From an uncultured Duncaniella sp. (GTDB lineage Bacteria > Bacteroidota > Bacteroidia > Bacteroidales > Muribaculaceae), in contig CAJTJG010000025.1 of NCBI GenBank assembly GCA_910576785.1, positions 1-38,686 on the forward strand: a stretch of DNA of 38,686 nt, written 5' to 3'. Every line of letters starts with the position of its first letter. Position 1 is the first letter of the stretch. The position numbers were made by a program, and so were the translations under genes. The notes below the pieces were generated by a model that made no database searches, was not told the DNA's origin, and saw only the letters and a list, made by a program, of their open reading frames with translations. This document shows positions 7,801 through 15,523 of this stretch, in pieces.

Positions 7801-8865
7801 TCAAGAGTCAGCCTCGCCATCCTTCTTTCCAGCCAGCATACCGCAGGCAGCCTCGATGTCCTCACCACGCGATGCCCTTATGGTGGCGGTCACACCAAGC
7901 TCGTTGAGACGGTCACGGAAAGCCTCCATGGTGTGCTGGTCGGACGGCTTGCCCTCGAATCCATCTATGGCATGGAAACGTATGAGGTTTACCCTGCAGT
8001 CAGTGCCGCGCAGCAATCGGGCCAAAGCATCGGCATGGCGGCGGTCGTCGTTAAGCCCGCGCCACATTATATATTCGGCCGACAGTCGGCGCTGATGGGC
8101 GAAGTCCATGCCGCGCATCACTTCCATCACCTTGTCAACGGGAAACGCACGCTCCACAGGCATGAGTCCGGCCCTCTCCTCGGCAAATGGTGAATGCACA
8201 CTGATGGCCACATGCACACGCGTGCCGTCGAGCAGCCGTCGCAGAGTGTCGAGTTTGCCGATGCTCGATACGGTGATACGCTTCGGGCTCCAAGCCAATC
8301 CCCATGGAGCTGTGAGCACTTCGATGGCACGCATGACCTCGTCAACATTGTCCATAGGCTCACCCATGCCCATGAACACTATATTTGTAAGATTCTCCGA
8401 TCCCGGCACCGATAGCACCTGGTTGAGTATTCCGGCGGCAGTGAGCGATCCGTGGAAACCCTGCCGCCCCGTCATGCAGAAACGGCATCCCATGCGGCAT
8501 CCGGCCTGCGATGACACACACAGCGTGGCCCTGTCACGGTCCGGAATATAGACAGCCTCCACATCTATCCCACGACCGTCGCCGGCTATATAATTCACTC
8601 TGGGTGTGCGGGTCTCAAAGAGATATTTCACAGTGCCGTCGGACGAGCGCGACTCCATGCGTGGCTCCTCAAGCCCCACACAATACCTCTCCCCTATCCA
8701 CTCACGGGCCTTAAGCGGGAGTTCCGTCATTTCCGATACACTCTTCACACGCCCTACATACAGACGCCTTGCCATCTGTCGTGCGGCAAACTTGCGCAGT
8801 CCGGCCTCCTCAGCAACAACCTCAAGTTCAGCCGGAGTCATACCTATCAAAGGGATCTTGACCAT
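7801..8865 (-). CDS. rlmN: Dual-specificity RNA methyltransferase RlmN
   Basis: RlmN is a radical-SAM enzyme that methylates C2 of A2503 in 23S rRNA and A37 in some tRNAs. I start it at the ATG at 8865 (354 residues), not 33 codons further up. The upstream stretch is rich in Cys/Phe/Trp and unlike the family, and a promoter (-7 at 8886-8893) lies inside it. Visible residues: the 4Fe-4S motif C123-xxx-C127-xx-C130 in AGCRMGCRFCMTG, methyl-carrier Cys341 near the C-terminus and its partner Cys116 in TLCVSS. GMGEPMDN (166-173) is the SAM-binding loop. Downstream is pckA on the same strand but as a separate unit. Confidence 0.95.
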   Translation of the reverse strand: MVKIPLIGMTPAELEVVAEEAGLRKFAARQMARRLYVGRVKSVSEMTELPLKAREWIGERYCVGLEEPRMESRSSDGTVKYLFETRTPRVNYIAGDGRGIDVEAVYIPDRDRATLCVSSQAGCRMGCRFCMTGRQGFHGSLTAAGILNQVLSVPGSENLTNIVFMGMGEPMDNVDEVMRAIEVLTAPWGLAWSPKRITVSSIGKLDTLRRLLDGTRVHVAISVHSPFAEERAGLMPVERAFPVDKVMEVMRGMDFAHQRRLSAEYIMWRGLNDDRRHADALARLLRGTDCRVNLIRFHAIDGFEGKPSDQHTMEAFRDRLNELGVTATIRASRGEDIEAACGMLAGKKDGEADS

Positions 8866-8885
8866 ATTCTTCAAAAAAATTTCCA

Positions 8886-8893
8886 CAAAAATA
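8886..8893 (-). promoter_or_regulatory. Candidate -7 element of rlmN
   Basis: Minus-strand TATTTTTG fits TAnnTTTG and places the transcript start about 15-20 nt upstream of the ATG at 8865. It is divergent from the tRNA-Ala promoter some 45 bp away. No clean -33 TTG. Confidence 0.45.
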
Positions 8894-8914
8894 CAAAAAA
8901 ACTCCCACTCCCAC

Positions 8915-8945
8915 TTGCATACATCAAAAAAAGTCCCTACCTTTG
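8915..8945 (+). promoter_or_regulatory. Promoter of tRNA-Ala
   Basis: TTG at 8915-8917 and TACCTTTG at 8938-8945 are separated by 20 nt, a textbook Bacteroidetes -33/-7 pair. The predicted start is about 15 nt upstream of the mature tRNA 5' end. Confidence 0.75.
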
Positions 8946-8964
8946 CACCGCAAAGACATAACAC

Positions 8965-9041
8965 GGGGTATTAGCTCATCTGGCTAGAGCGCGACACTGG
9001 CAGTGTCGAGGTGAGCGGTTCGAGTCCGCTATACTCCACCA
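8965..9041 (+). tRNA. tRNA-Ala (anticodon GGC)
   Basis: The sequence folds into a full cloverleaf: acceptor stem 8965-8971 with its partner at 9031-9037; D stem GCTC/GAGC; anticodon stem CGACA/TGTCG around loop CTGGCAG; T stem AGCGG/CCGCT with TTCGAGT. The anticodon is GGC (Ala, codons GCC/GCU). The G3:U70 wobble pair, the alanyl identity element, is present. CCA is encoded at 9039-9041. Length is 77 nt. Confidence 0.95.
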
Positions 9042-9044
9042 CAT

Positions 9045-9080
9045 GCAGATTTGGAAACCTATTCCAAGTCTGCTTTTGTT
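9045..9080 (+). terminator. Terminator of tRNA-Ala
   Basis: Arms 9045-9056 and 9062-9073 form a 12-bp stem with one G-U pair and a 5-nt loop, followed by TTTTGTTTT. It ends just where the next promoter's -33 box begins. Confidence 0.75.
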
Positions 9081-9106
9081 TTATATACATATATTTATTA
9101 TATTTG
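9076..9106 (+). promoter_or_regulatory. Promoter of the MNT/HEPN pair
   Basis: TTG at 9076-9078 and TATATTTG at 9099-9106 are 20 nt apart. The -7 box ends only 7 nt before the ATG at 9114, so the mRNA would be almost leaderless. It also rules out the upstream ATG at 9051 as the start. Confidence 0.65.
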
Positions 9107-9113
9107 CGATGTT

Positions 9114-9419
9114 ATGAAGCTGATCGAAATGAATATAGACAAGATTGTGGCTCTGTGCAAGAAGTACAAGGTGGCAAAGCTGTGGGTTTTCGGCTCCATA
9201 CTCACCGACCGTTTCAACGATGACAGCGACGTGGATTTCTCGGTTATTTTTGACTCTGATAAAATTCCGCTCATTGACAGAGCTGATTATTTTTTTGATT
9301 TCATAAACGAACTCAAGACAGTGATAAATAGAGAGATAGATATGGTTTGCGATGATGCCGTCAGAAATCCTTTTTTCCGTAAGGAACTCGACTCAACCAA
9401 GCAATTAATTTATGGATGA
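9114..9419 (+). CDS. MNT-type nucleotidyltransferase antitoxin (MntA-like)
   Basis: This short minimal nucleotidyltransferase (101 residues from the ATG at 9114) has the polymerase-β core GS(27-28)-x10-D39-x-D41 in WVFGSILTDRFNDDSDVDF. In characterised MntA-HepT pairs the MNT protein AMPylates a Tyr of the HEPN toxin and neutralises it. Start choice: a promoter occupies 9076-9106, so earlier starts are excluded; ATG at 9129 is an alternative that would leave a longer leader. The gene overlaps the HEPN gene by 8 nt. Both genes are clearly more AT-rich than rlmN or ompA around them, which suggests acquisition next to the tRNA gene. Confidence 0.85.
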   Translation: MKLIEMNIDKIVALCKKYKVAKLWVFGSILTDRFNDDSDVDFSVIFDSDKIPLIDRADYFFDFINELKTVINREIDMVCDDAVRNPFFRKELDSTKQLIYG

Positions 9420-9789
9420 TCGTATAAAGAAATATCTAACAGATATTTCAATCTGTATCTCGCAGATTGACGAATCACTTGTCAGGTTCGGGCGCAAATA
9501 CGAGGTTTTTGAATCCGATATCGTATTCAGGCTCTTCATTGAGCGAAATATAGAAATTATGGGCGAAGCTATGAATCGAATATTGAAAATGATGCCATCT
9601 ATTGATATCACTTCTGCACGAAAGATTGTTGATACCCGTAATTATGTCATACATGCATACGATTCATTGAGACCCGACATACTTTGGGCAATAGTCATCA
9701 ATCATATCCCAATTCTAAAAAACGAAGTTGACATTTTGCTTAGAGACGAAAACGACAATATCGAAGAAACTTCGGAAGAAGTTCTATGA
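9412..9789 (+). CDS. HEPN-domain toxin (HepT-like, DUF86)
   Basis: This 125-residue helical protein carries the HEPN ribonuclease motif RNYVIH (Arg76 to His81, R-x4-H) followed by A-Y83. It therefore has the full R-x4-H-x-Y form, in which the Tyr is the residue AMPylated by partner MNT proteins. DUF86/HepT members act as RNases, including on tRNA, when free. It overlaps the MNT gene (8 nt) and is followed by a strong terminator, so the two form a closed operon. The last 15 residues are acidic and may be variable. Catalytic residues appear intact, so the pair is probably functional. Confidence 0.88.
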   Translation: MDDRIKKYLTDISICISQIDESLVRFGRKYEVFESDIVFRLFIERNIEIMGEAMNRILKMMPSIDITSARKIVDTRNYVIHAYDSLRPDILWAIVINHIPILKNEVDILLRDENDNIEETSEEVL

Positions 9790-9822
9790 TTTATCAACAC
9801 ACATCACCAATATCAACACTAT

Positions 9823-9863
9823 AACCGCTGTATTCCCAAATAGTTACGGCGGTTTTATTTTTT
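9823..9863 (+). terminator. Terminator of the MNT/HEPN operon
   Basis: A 10-bp stem (9823-9832 with 9845-9854, one G-T pair) with a 12-nt loop is followed by TTATTTTTTT. The remaining stretch to the ompA start (9864-10067) holds no gene I can support; a weak 5-bp hairpin with a T run lies near 9978-10006. Confidence 0.75.
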
Positions 9864-10067
9864 ACCATACATAAATACATACAAAATCGGGATCAGCTGA
9901 CAGAAACGGTTGGGAAGATGACGAGTTTAGCTTTATCGACGGGTGGGTTGATTCCGGATTCTACATTTTGACACACATGCGTGGCAAACGGGCAACGCGC
10001 ATTTTTGGCATTGACGGATCATTGTAAGATATTTGTAGATTGTAATTCACACCAACTTTATTTATTT

Positions 10068-11210
10068 ATGAAAGTTCTACAATCTCTGACATCCGCAGCC
10101 GTGGCTGCCGCGATGGTCTCCATGACCGCATTTACCGCCGTGGGTCAGACTTCAGCTTCCGTTGATCAGTCTGTGGTCGCTGAAAACGCTGAGTTCAACC
10201 CCCATTTCTTCCTCCAGCTTCAGGCCGGTGCCGGCTATACTGTAGGAGAGGCCCGTTCGTTCGGCGATCTCGTATCACCTGCCGCCGCCATCAATGTGGG
10301 TTATCGTTTCAGCCCTCTTTTCGGTCTACGTCTGGGTGCTTCCGGATGGGAGGCCAAAGGCTCGTGGGTGAATCCGCGTCATGACTACAAGTTCAATTAT
10401 CTCCAGGGCAACCTCGATGCCATGCTCTCGCTCTCCAATCTTTTCTGCGGTTCCAACCCCGTGCGCACTCTCGACTTCTACGCTTTTGCCGGCGTAGGTG
10501 TGGCCTGCGGCTTCAACAATGACGAGGCCAACGATCTGGCCGCATCAGGATGCTGCTTCGAGAAGCTGTGGTCAGGCAAGAAGGTTTTCCCCGCCGGACG
10601 TTTAGGTCTGGGCATGGACATCAACCTGAGCCGTTGCTTCGCCATCAATGTGGAAGTGAACACCAACATACTTCCCGATAAATTCAACTCCAAGCGAGGT
10701 GGCAACGTGGACTGGCAGTTCAACGCACTGGCCGGTATCACTTATAATTTCGGAGGCCGCTATAAGAAGGTTGCCCCTGTGGTTGACGTGGTGGTTGTAG
10801 AGGAGCCTGCTCCCGAACCCCTCCCCCAGCCCACTCCCGTGGTTGAGCCCGCTCCCGAACCTGTAAAACCCGTGGTGAAGGAATTCAAGCCCATGACACA
10901 GGATATCTTCTTCCGCATCAATTCATCCACCATCAGCGCCGAGGAGCAGAAAAAGGTGGACGAGCTCATTGAGTATCTCAAGGAGAATCCTGAGGCCAAG
11001 GTCACGGTGACCGGATATGCCGACAAGAAGACCGGCTCGGCTGCCTACAACATGAAGATCTCCAAGGCCCGTGCTTATTCCGTAGCCGATGCCCTGTCGC
11101 GTGCAGGTATTCCCGCACAGCGTATCATCACCGAGGCCAAGGGTGACACCGAGCAGCCTTTCGATGTAAATGCTCAGAACCGTGTGGCCATCGCCATCAC
11201 CCACAAGTAA
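10068..11210 (+). CDS. OmpA-family outer membrane protein
   Basis: From the ATG at 10068 the protein has 380 residues and a clear signal peptide (MKVLQSLTSAAVAAAM, cleavage near 25-27). The upstream in-frame extension of 29 codons lacks signal-peptide character and is rejected. The N-terminal half (about 45-235) has the alternating pattern of an OmpA-like 8-stranded barrel. A Pro/Glu/Val-rich linker (about 240-275) leads to an OmpA peptidoglycan-binding domain: FFRINSSTI, TVTGYADKKTG and SKARAYSVADAL, the last with the conserved Arg. It probably links the outer membrane to peptidoglycan. It is a single gene, and a 25-bp-arm hairpin separates it from convergent leuS. Confidence 0.93.
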   Translation: MKVLQSLTSAAVAAAMVSMTAFTAVGQTSASVDQSVVAENAEFNPHFFLQLQAGAGYTVGEARSFGDLVSPAAAINVGYRFSPLFGLRLGASGWEAKGSWVNPRHDYKFNYLQGNLDAMLSLSNLFCGSNPVRTLDFYAFAGVGVACGFNNDEANDLAASGCCFEKLWSGKKVFPAGRLGLGMDINLSRCFAINVEVNTNILPDKFNSKRGGNVDWQFNALAGITYNFGGRYKKVAPVVDVVVVEEPAPEPLPQPTPVVEPAPEPVKPVVKEFKPMTQDIFFRINSSTISAEEQKKVDELIEYLKENPEAKVTVTGYADKKTGSAAYNMKISKARAYSVADALSRAGIPAQRIITEAKGDTEQPFDVNAQNRVAIAITHK

Positions 11211-11226
11211 AGTAAATATACTTCAT

Positions 11227-11279
11227 AATATAAAGAAAGACACAAAAGAGCTCGGCTCTTTTGTGTCTTTCTTTATATT
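11227..11279. terminator. Long perfect hairpin between ompA and leuS
   Basis: Arms 11227-11251 and 11255-11279 are perfectly complementary over 25 bp with a 3-nt TCG loop. The 5' arm is purine-rich and the 3' arm T-rich, so on either strand it ends in a U-rich arm. It lies between two convergent genes and should serve both. Confidence 0.85.
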
Positions 11280-11323
11280 AAATACTTATATCTTTATGTC
11301 CTTTATGACACAGTCACACTGTG

Positions 11324-14098
11324 TCAGGACACCACGATATTGACTATCTTGCCGGGTACCACTATGACCTTGCGTATAGTCTTACCCTCAAGCCATTTGG
11401 CAGAGTTCTCGTGATTGATGGCGAGTTTCTCTACCTCCTCGCGGGGCATGTCGGCTGCCACCTGGATATTGAAACGGGCCTTGCCGTTGAACGATACGGC
11501 ATAGTTCACTGTCGACTCCTTGAGGTATTCCTCATTGTATGATGGCCATGTTGCGTCGCAGATAGTGGTGGTGTTGCCAAGAGCTGTATGCCAGAGTTCC
11601 TCGGATATATGAGGTGCGAACGGTGCCAGGATCACGAGCAGATCGGAGAGTACGGCACGTGAATGGCACTTGAGTTGCGTAAGCTCGTTGACACATATCA
11701 TGAACGCAGCCACCGAGGTATTGTAGGAGAATGATTCGATGTCGCCCGTCACCTTCTTGATGAGCTTATGGAGCGACTTCAAGGCCTCTGCCGAAGGCTC
11801 GCTGTCATCAACAAGGAGAGTGTCACCCTTGTAGAAGAGACCCCAGAGTTTCTTAAGGAAACGGTTCACGCCGTCAATTCCGTTGGTGTCCCACGGTTTG
11901 CTCTGCTCGAGCGGGCCTAGGAACATCTCGTAGAGCCTAAGTGTGTCGGCTCCGTAACGCTCCACTATATCATCGGGATTGACCACGTTGAACATCGACT
12001 TCGACATCTTCTCCACAGCCCATCCGCACACGTATTTTCCATCCTCGAGAATGAACTCTGCGTCCTTGTAGTCGGGACGCCATGCGCGGAAAGCATCAAG
12101 ATCGAGTATGTCATTGCTGACAATGTTTACATCCACGTGTATGGGTGTGGTCTCGTACTGATCCTTGAGTCCGAGCGACACGAATGTGTTGGTGCCCTGC
12201 ACGCGGTACACGAAGTTGCTCCTGCCCTGGATCATGCCCTGGTTGATGAGCTTGCGGAACGGCTCGGCCTCGCACACGTAGCCAAGGTCGTAGAGGAATT
12301 TGTTCCAGAAACGCGAATAGATGAGATGACCCGTGGCATGCTCCGTGCCGCCTATATAAAGGTCGACATTGCGCCAGTATCCGTTGGCCTCCTCCCCTAC
12401 CAGAGCCTCATTGTTGTGCGGATCCATGTAGCGGAGATAGTAGGCCGACGATCCGGCGAATCCGGGCATGGTGTTGAGCTCGATGGGATATCCCTCGGCC
12501 GTCACCCAGCCTTTGGCGCGGCCCAGCGGAGGCTCACCTGTCTCGGTGGGAAGATATTTGTCCACCTCGGGGAGTTCCAGCGGCAGACAACTCTCATCCA
12601 TCAGCGTAGGTATGCCATCCTTATAGTATACGGGGAAAGGCTCTCCCCAGTAGCGCTGACGGCTGAATATGGCATCGCGCAGACGGTAGTTGACCTTGAC
12701 GCGGCCTATACCCTTCTCCTCGATGAATTTCTTTGTGGTGGCGATAGCATCCTTCACCTCGAGTCCGTTGAGGTCGAGAAGATCAGATTTACTGTTGATC
12801 ATACGACCGCTCTTGGCATCGAAACTCTGCTCGCTCACGTCGCATCCCTCTATGAGCGGGATGATGGGAAGATCAAAATGACGGGCAAAGGCATAGTCGC
12901 GGCTGTCATGGGCAGGCACAGCCATGATGGCGCCGGTGCCATAGCCTGCGAGCACATAGTCGCTCACATATACGGGGATTTTCTTTCCGGTGAGTGGATT
13001 GACGGCATAGCTGCCGGTGAAGACTCCGCTCACCTTCTTGTCTATCATGCGCTCGCGCTCTGTCTTGTGCTTGATGGAGTCGATATAGTCCTTGACTGCC
13101 CCACTCTGCTCCGGTGTGGTCACCATGCTTACATATTCGCTCTCGGGAGCGAGCACCATGAATGTCACACCGAACACTGTGTCAGCCCTGGTGGTGAAGA
13201 TCTCCAGTTCCACATCGCTACCGTCGATGGGGAAACGCATCTCGGCACCCTCCGAGCGTCCTATCCAGTTGCGCTGTGTCTCCTTGAGCGATTCTGTCCA
13301 GTCGATGGTGTCGAGTCCTTCAAGAAGACGCTGAGCGTAGGCCGACACACGCAGACACCACTGATACATGAGTTTCTGCTCCACCGGATATCCACCGCGT
13401 ATGGAGAGACCTTCGCTTACCTCATCGTTGGCGAGAACGGTGCCGAGTTCCGGACACCAGTTCACCATCGTGTTGCCGAGATAAGCTATGCGGTAATTCA
13501 TCAGAATATCGCTCTTGGCCTTCGCATCCATGGCGTTCCACTCATCGGCCGTGAACGAGAGTTCCTCCGAGCAAGCGGCGTGGATACCCTCGCTACCATG
13601 CTTGGCGAAATGCTCCTCCAGACGGGATATGGGCATTGCCTTGTCGGCCTCGGTGTCGTAGTAGCTCTCCACCATCTTCATGAATGCCCACTGTGTCCAT
13701 TTGTAGAACTTGGGGTCGCATGTGCGCACCTCCCTGTCCCAGTCATAGCAGAAGCCGATCTTGTCGAGCTGCTCGCGATAGCGTGCTATATTCTGCGTGG
13801 TGGTCTTTTCGGGATGCTGTCCGGTCTGTATGGCATATTGCTCGGCGGGGAGTCCGTAAGCATCGTAGCCCATGGGATGAAGCACATTGAAGCCCTGCAG
13901 ACGCTTGTAGCGCGAGTAGATGTCGGAGGCTATGTAGCCCAACGGATGCCCCACGTGCAGACCGGCTCCCGAGGGATAGGGAAACATGTCGAGCACATAG
14001 AATTTGGGCTTGCTGTGATCTGTGGCCGTACGGTAGACCTTCTCTTCACGCCATCGCTGCTGCCAGCGAGGCTCTATATCTTTATGATTGTATTCCAT
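11324..14098 (-). CDS. leuS: Leucyl-tRNA synthetase
   Basis: LeuS charges tRNA-Leu in the cytoplasm. The 924-residue class I synthetase has the HIGH-type motif HVGH (48-51) after PYPSGAGL, the CP1 editing domain (threonine-rich LEIFTTRADTVFGVTF) and the KMSKS loop at 697-701. The anticodon-binding domain follows. The ATG is directly followed by the expected EYNHKDIEPRWQ. It lies 32 nt downstream of nadA on the same strand, so the two are probably co-transcribed. The segment between the editing domain and KMSKS (VDLYIGGTEHATGHLIYSR) is also conserved. Everything looks intact. Confidence 0.98.
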   Translation of the reverse strand: MEYNHKDIEPRWQQRWREEKVYRTATDHSKPKFYVLDMFPYPSGAGLHVGHPLGYIASDIYSRYKRLQGFNVLHPMGYDAYGLPAEQYAIQTGQHPEKTTTQNIARYREQLDKIGFCYDWDREVRTCDPKFYKWTQWAFMKMVESYYDTEADKAMPISRLEEHFAKHGSEGIHAACSEELSFTADEWNAMDAKAKSDILMNYRIAYLGNTMVNWCPELGTVLANDEVSEGLSIRGGYPVEQKLMYQWCLRVSAYAQRLLEGLDTIDWTESLKETQRNWIGRSEGAEMRFPIDGSDVELEIFTTRADTVFGVTFMVLAPESEYVSMVTTPEQSGAVKDYIDSIKHKTERERMIDKKVSGVFTGSYAVNPLTGKKIPVYVSDYVLAGYGTGAIMAVPAHDSRDYAFARHFDLPIIPLIEGCDVSEQSFDAKSGRMINSKSDLLDLNGLEVKDAIATTKKFIEEKGIGRVKVNYRLRDAIFSRQRYWGEPFPVYYKDGIPTLMDESCLPLELPEVDKYLPTETGEPPLGRAKGWVTAEGYPIELNTMPGFAGSSAYYLRYMDPHNNEALVGEEANGYWRNVDLYIGGTEHATGHLIYSRFWNKFLYDLGYVCEAEPFRKLINQGMIQGRSNFVYRVQGTNTFVSLGLKDQYETTPIHVDVNIVSNDILDLDAFRAWRPDYKDAEFILEDGKYVCGWAVEKMSKSMFNVVNPDDIVERYGADTLRLYEMFLGPLEQSKPWDTNGIDGVNRFLKKLWGLFYKGDTLLVDDSEPSAEALKSLHKLIKKVTGDIESFSYNTSVAAFMICVNELTQLKCHSRAVLSDLLVILAPFAPHISEELWHTALGNTTTICDATWPSYNEEYLKESTVNYAVSFNGKARFNIQVAADMPREEVEKLAINHENSAKWLEGKTIRKVIVVPGKIVNIVVS

Positions 14099-14130
14099 TG
14101 CGGTGAGATTTATCCTATATATAAATGATA

Positions 14131-15099
14131 TTATGACAGCTCGAGCATGCGCTCTATAGGCCGGCGCGCACGGTCGATTATATTTTCGTCCACCGTCACC
14201 TCGGGGAGCTCATGGAGCAGAGTGAGGTAAAGTTTGGACAGGGTGTTGAGTTTCATGAACGAGCATTCGTTGCAGGCACATGCCGCATCATCGGGAGGAG
14301 CCGGGATGAAAGTCTTGCCGGGACACTTGAGCCGCATCTCGTGGAGAATGCCGCTCTCGGTGGCTACGATGAATTCGGTGGCGTCCTCATGCTCTGCAGC
14401 CCATTTGAGCAGCACGGCGGTGGACCCAACCTTGTCGGCCACCAGCCGGACGGCCGCCGGACATTCAGGATGCACCAGCACCTTGGCCCCGGGATGTTTC
14501 TTCTTCAGATCAAGGATGCCGGCCAGAGAGAACTTCTCGTGTACGTGGCAGGCACCATCCCAGAGCACCATCTCCCGTCCGGTCTCCGAATTTATATAGT
14601 TGCCCAGATTGCGGTCAGGGCCGAAGATGATCTTGGCATCGGGCGGCATCGATCCAACCACCTTCATGGCATTGCCCGAGGTGACAACGATATCCGTGAG
14701 CGCCTTCACCGCAGCCGATGTGTTGACGTATGATATCACCGTATGTCCGGGATGGGCGGCGATGAATTTCTTCAGCTCCGGAGCAGGACACGAATCGGCC
14801 AGCGAGCATCCGGCATTGAGGTCGGGCACGAGCACTTTCTTCTCGGGACAGAGTATCTTGACAGTCTCACCCATGAAGTGTACTCCGCACATGACGATGA
14901 TGTCATTGTCGAGTTTCTCGGCGATCTGAGCCAACGCCAGGGAGTCGCCTACGAAATCGGCCAGCTCCTGGATTTCACCCACCGTATAGTAGTGGGCCAG
15001 GATGACGGCGTTTTTCTCTTCCTTGAGCCTCTTGATCTCGGCTCGAAGATCGATGCCTTCGGGGATCGTGGCCTCGACGTAGCCCTTGTCAATGTTCAT
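14131..15099 (-). CDS. nadA: Quinolinate synthase NadA
   Basis: NadA condenses iminoaspartate with dihydroxyacetone phosphate to quinolinate in de novo NAD synthesis, using a 4Fe-4S cluster. The 322-residue protein shows the three pseudo-symmetric domains. Likely cluster ligands are Cys84 (KILCPEK), Cys184 (GACHVH) and one of the Cys in CACNEC (274-279), probably Cys279. Other family motifs are ILAHYYT (33-39), GDSLALA (51-57) and HPECP (210-214). It is first in the nadA-leuS operon. The nearest strong promoter lies about 210 nt upstream, so the leader is long and runs through the DnaA-box cluster. nadB and nadC are not in the window. Confidence 0.97.
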   Translation of the reverse strand: MNIDKGYVEATIPEGIDLRAEIKRLKEEKNAVILAHYYTVGEIQELADFVGDSLALAQIAEKLDNDIIVMCGVHFMGETVKILCPEKKVLVPDLNAGCSLADSCPAPELKKFIAAHPGHTVISYVNTSAAVKALTDIVVTSGNAMKVVGSMPPDAKIIFGPDRNLGNYINSETGREMVLWDGACHVHEKFSLAGILDLKKKHPGAKVLVHPECPAAVRLVADKVGSTAVLLKWAAEHEDATEFIVATESGILHEMRLKCPGKTFIPAPPDDAACACNECSFMKLNTLSKLYLTLLHELPEVTVDENIIDRARRPIERMLELS

Positions 15100-15100
15100 T

Positions 15101-15503
15101 GATTTTTATTTTGAAAAAAATTTTTTTAAAGAAAACTGTTTAAAGAAAAAGATTAACTCCTGTTGATAAGTATCATAACTTTCCGACCGTTTCCTTGCAT
15201 ATATGGGTTATTGAAGTACGGCTAACATTTTCCACAAGGTTATCAACACCGCAAGCGGTTGAAACCTAAGCTTATAACATAGTTATCAACATTGTGTTAA
15301 TAAAGTGCAAAGTTAAAACTTTTTCATGACTTTTCCAACCGATTTCTGTTGAAAACCCTATTGAAAACCCATTGACAGATAAATGATAACTTATTTGTGT
15401 TTCAGGCAGGAACGGATATACGGCGATGTGGGTATACCGGACAAGAGGGAGTTTTGAAAATGTATTGAAAAGTTTTCAACAGTTATTTACACAGTTTTCA
15501 ACA
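15101..15503. other. AT-rich gap with clustered DnaA-box-like sites (candidate oriC)
   Basis: This 424-nt intergenic region between divergent nadA and a glycosyltransferase gene opens with a very A/T-rich tract (15101-15160). It then holds TTATCAACA on the minus strand at 15161-15169 and on the plus strand at 15240-15248 and 15283-15291, and TTTTCCACA at 15228-15236. TTTTCAACA occurs at 15347-15355 (minus), 15473-15481 and 15495-15503, and the weaker TTATTTACA at 15483-15491. DnaA boxes are TTATCCACA with tolerated variants. The layout, an unwinding-type tract beside many boxes, resembles a replication origin. A DnaA-titrating or regulatory site is the alternative. No dnaA gene is in view. 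Confidence 0.5.
15308..15338 (-). promoter_or_regulatory. Promoter of the nadA-leuS operon
   Basis: Minus-strand TAACTTTG (complement of 15308-15315) and TTG (complement of 15336-15338) are 20 nt apart. The leader to the nadA ATG would be about 205 nt and would contain the DnaA-box cluster. Confidence 0.65.
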
Positions 15504-15511
15504 TTGTTTCA

Positions 15512-15519
15512 TAACTTTG
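15512..15519 (+). promoter_or_regulatory. Candidate -7 element of the glycosyltransferase gene
   Basis: TAACTTTG ends only 4 nt before the ATG at 15524, so the transcript would be leaderless or nearly so. No -33 TTG is visible. Two TTTTCAACA sites lie directly upstream. Confidence 0.45.
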
Positions 15520-15523
15520 TGGA

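Noticed and set aside
8965..9041. tRNA-Ala as an integration site for the MNT/HEPN genes
   Set aside because: I saw no repeat of the tRNA 3' end downstream and no integrase; the adjacency alone is not enough.
12137..14128. 663-codon open frame opposite leuS
   Set aside because: leuS is intact with all class I motifs; the opposite frame shows His/Leu/Val-rich shadow composition and no recognisable features.
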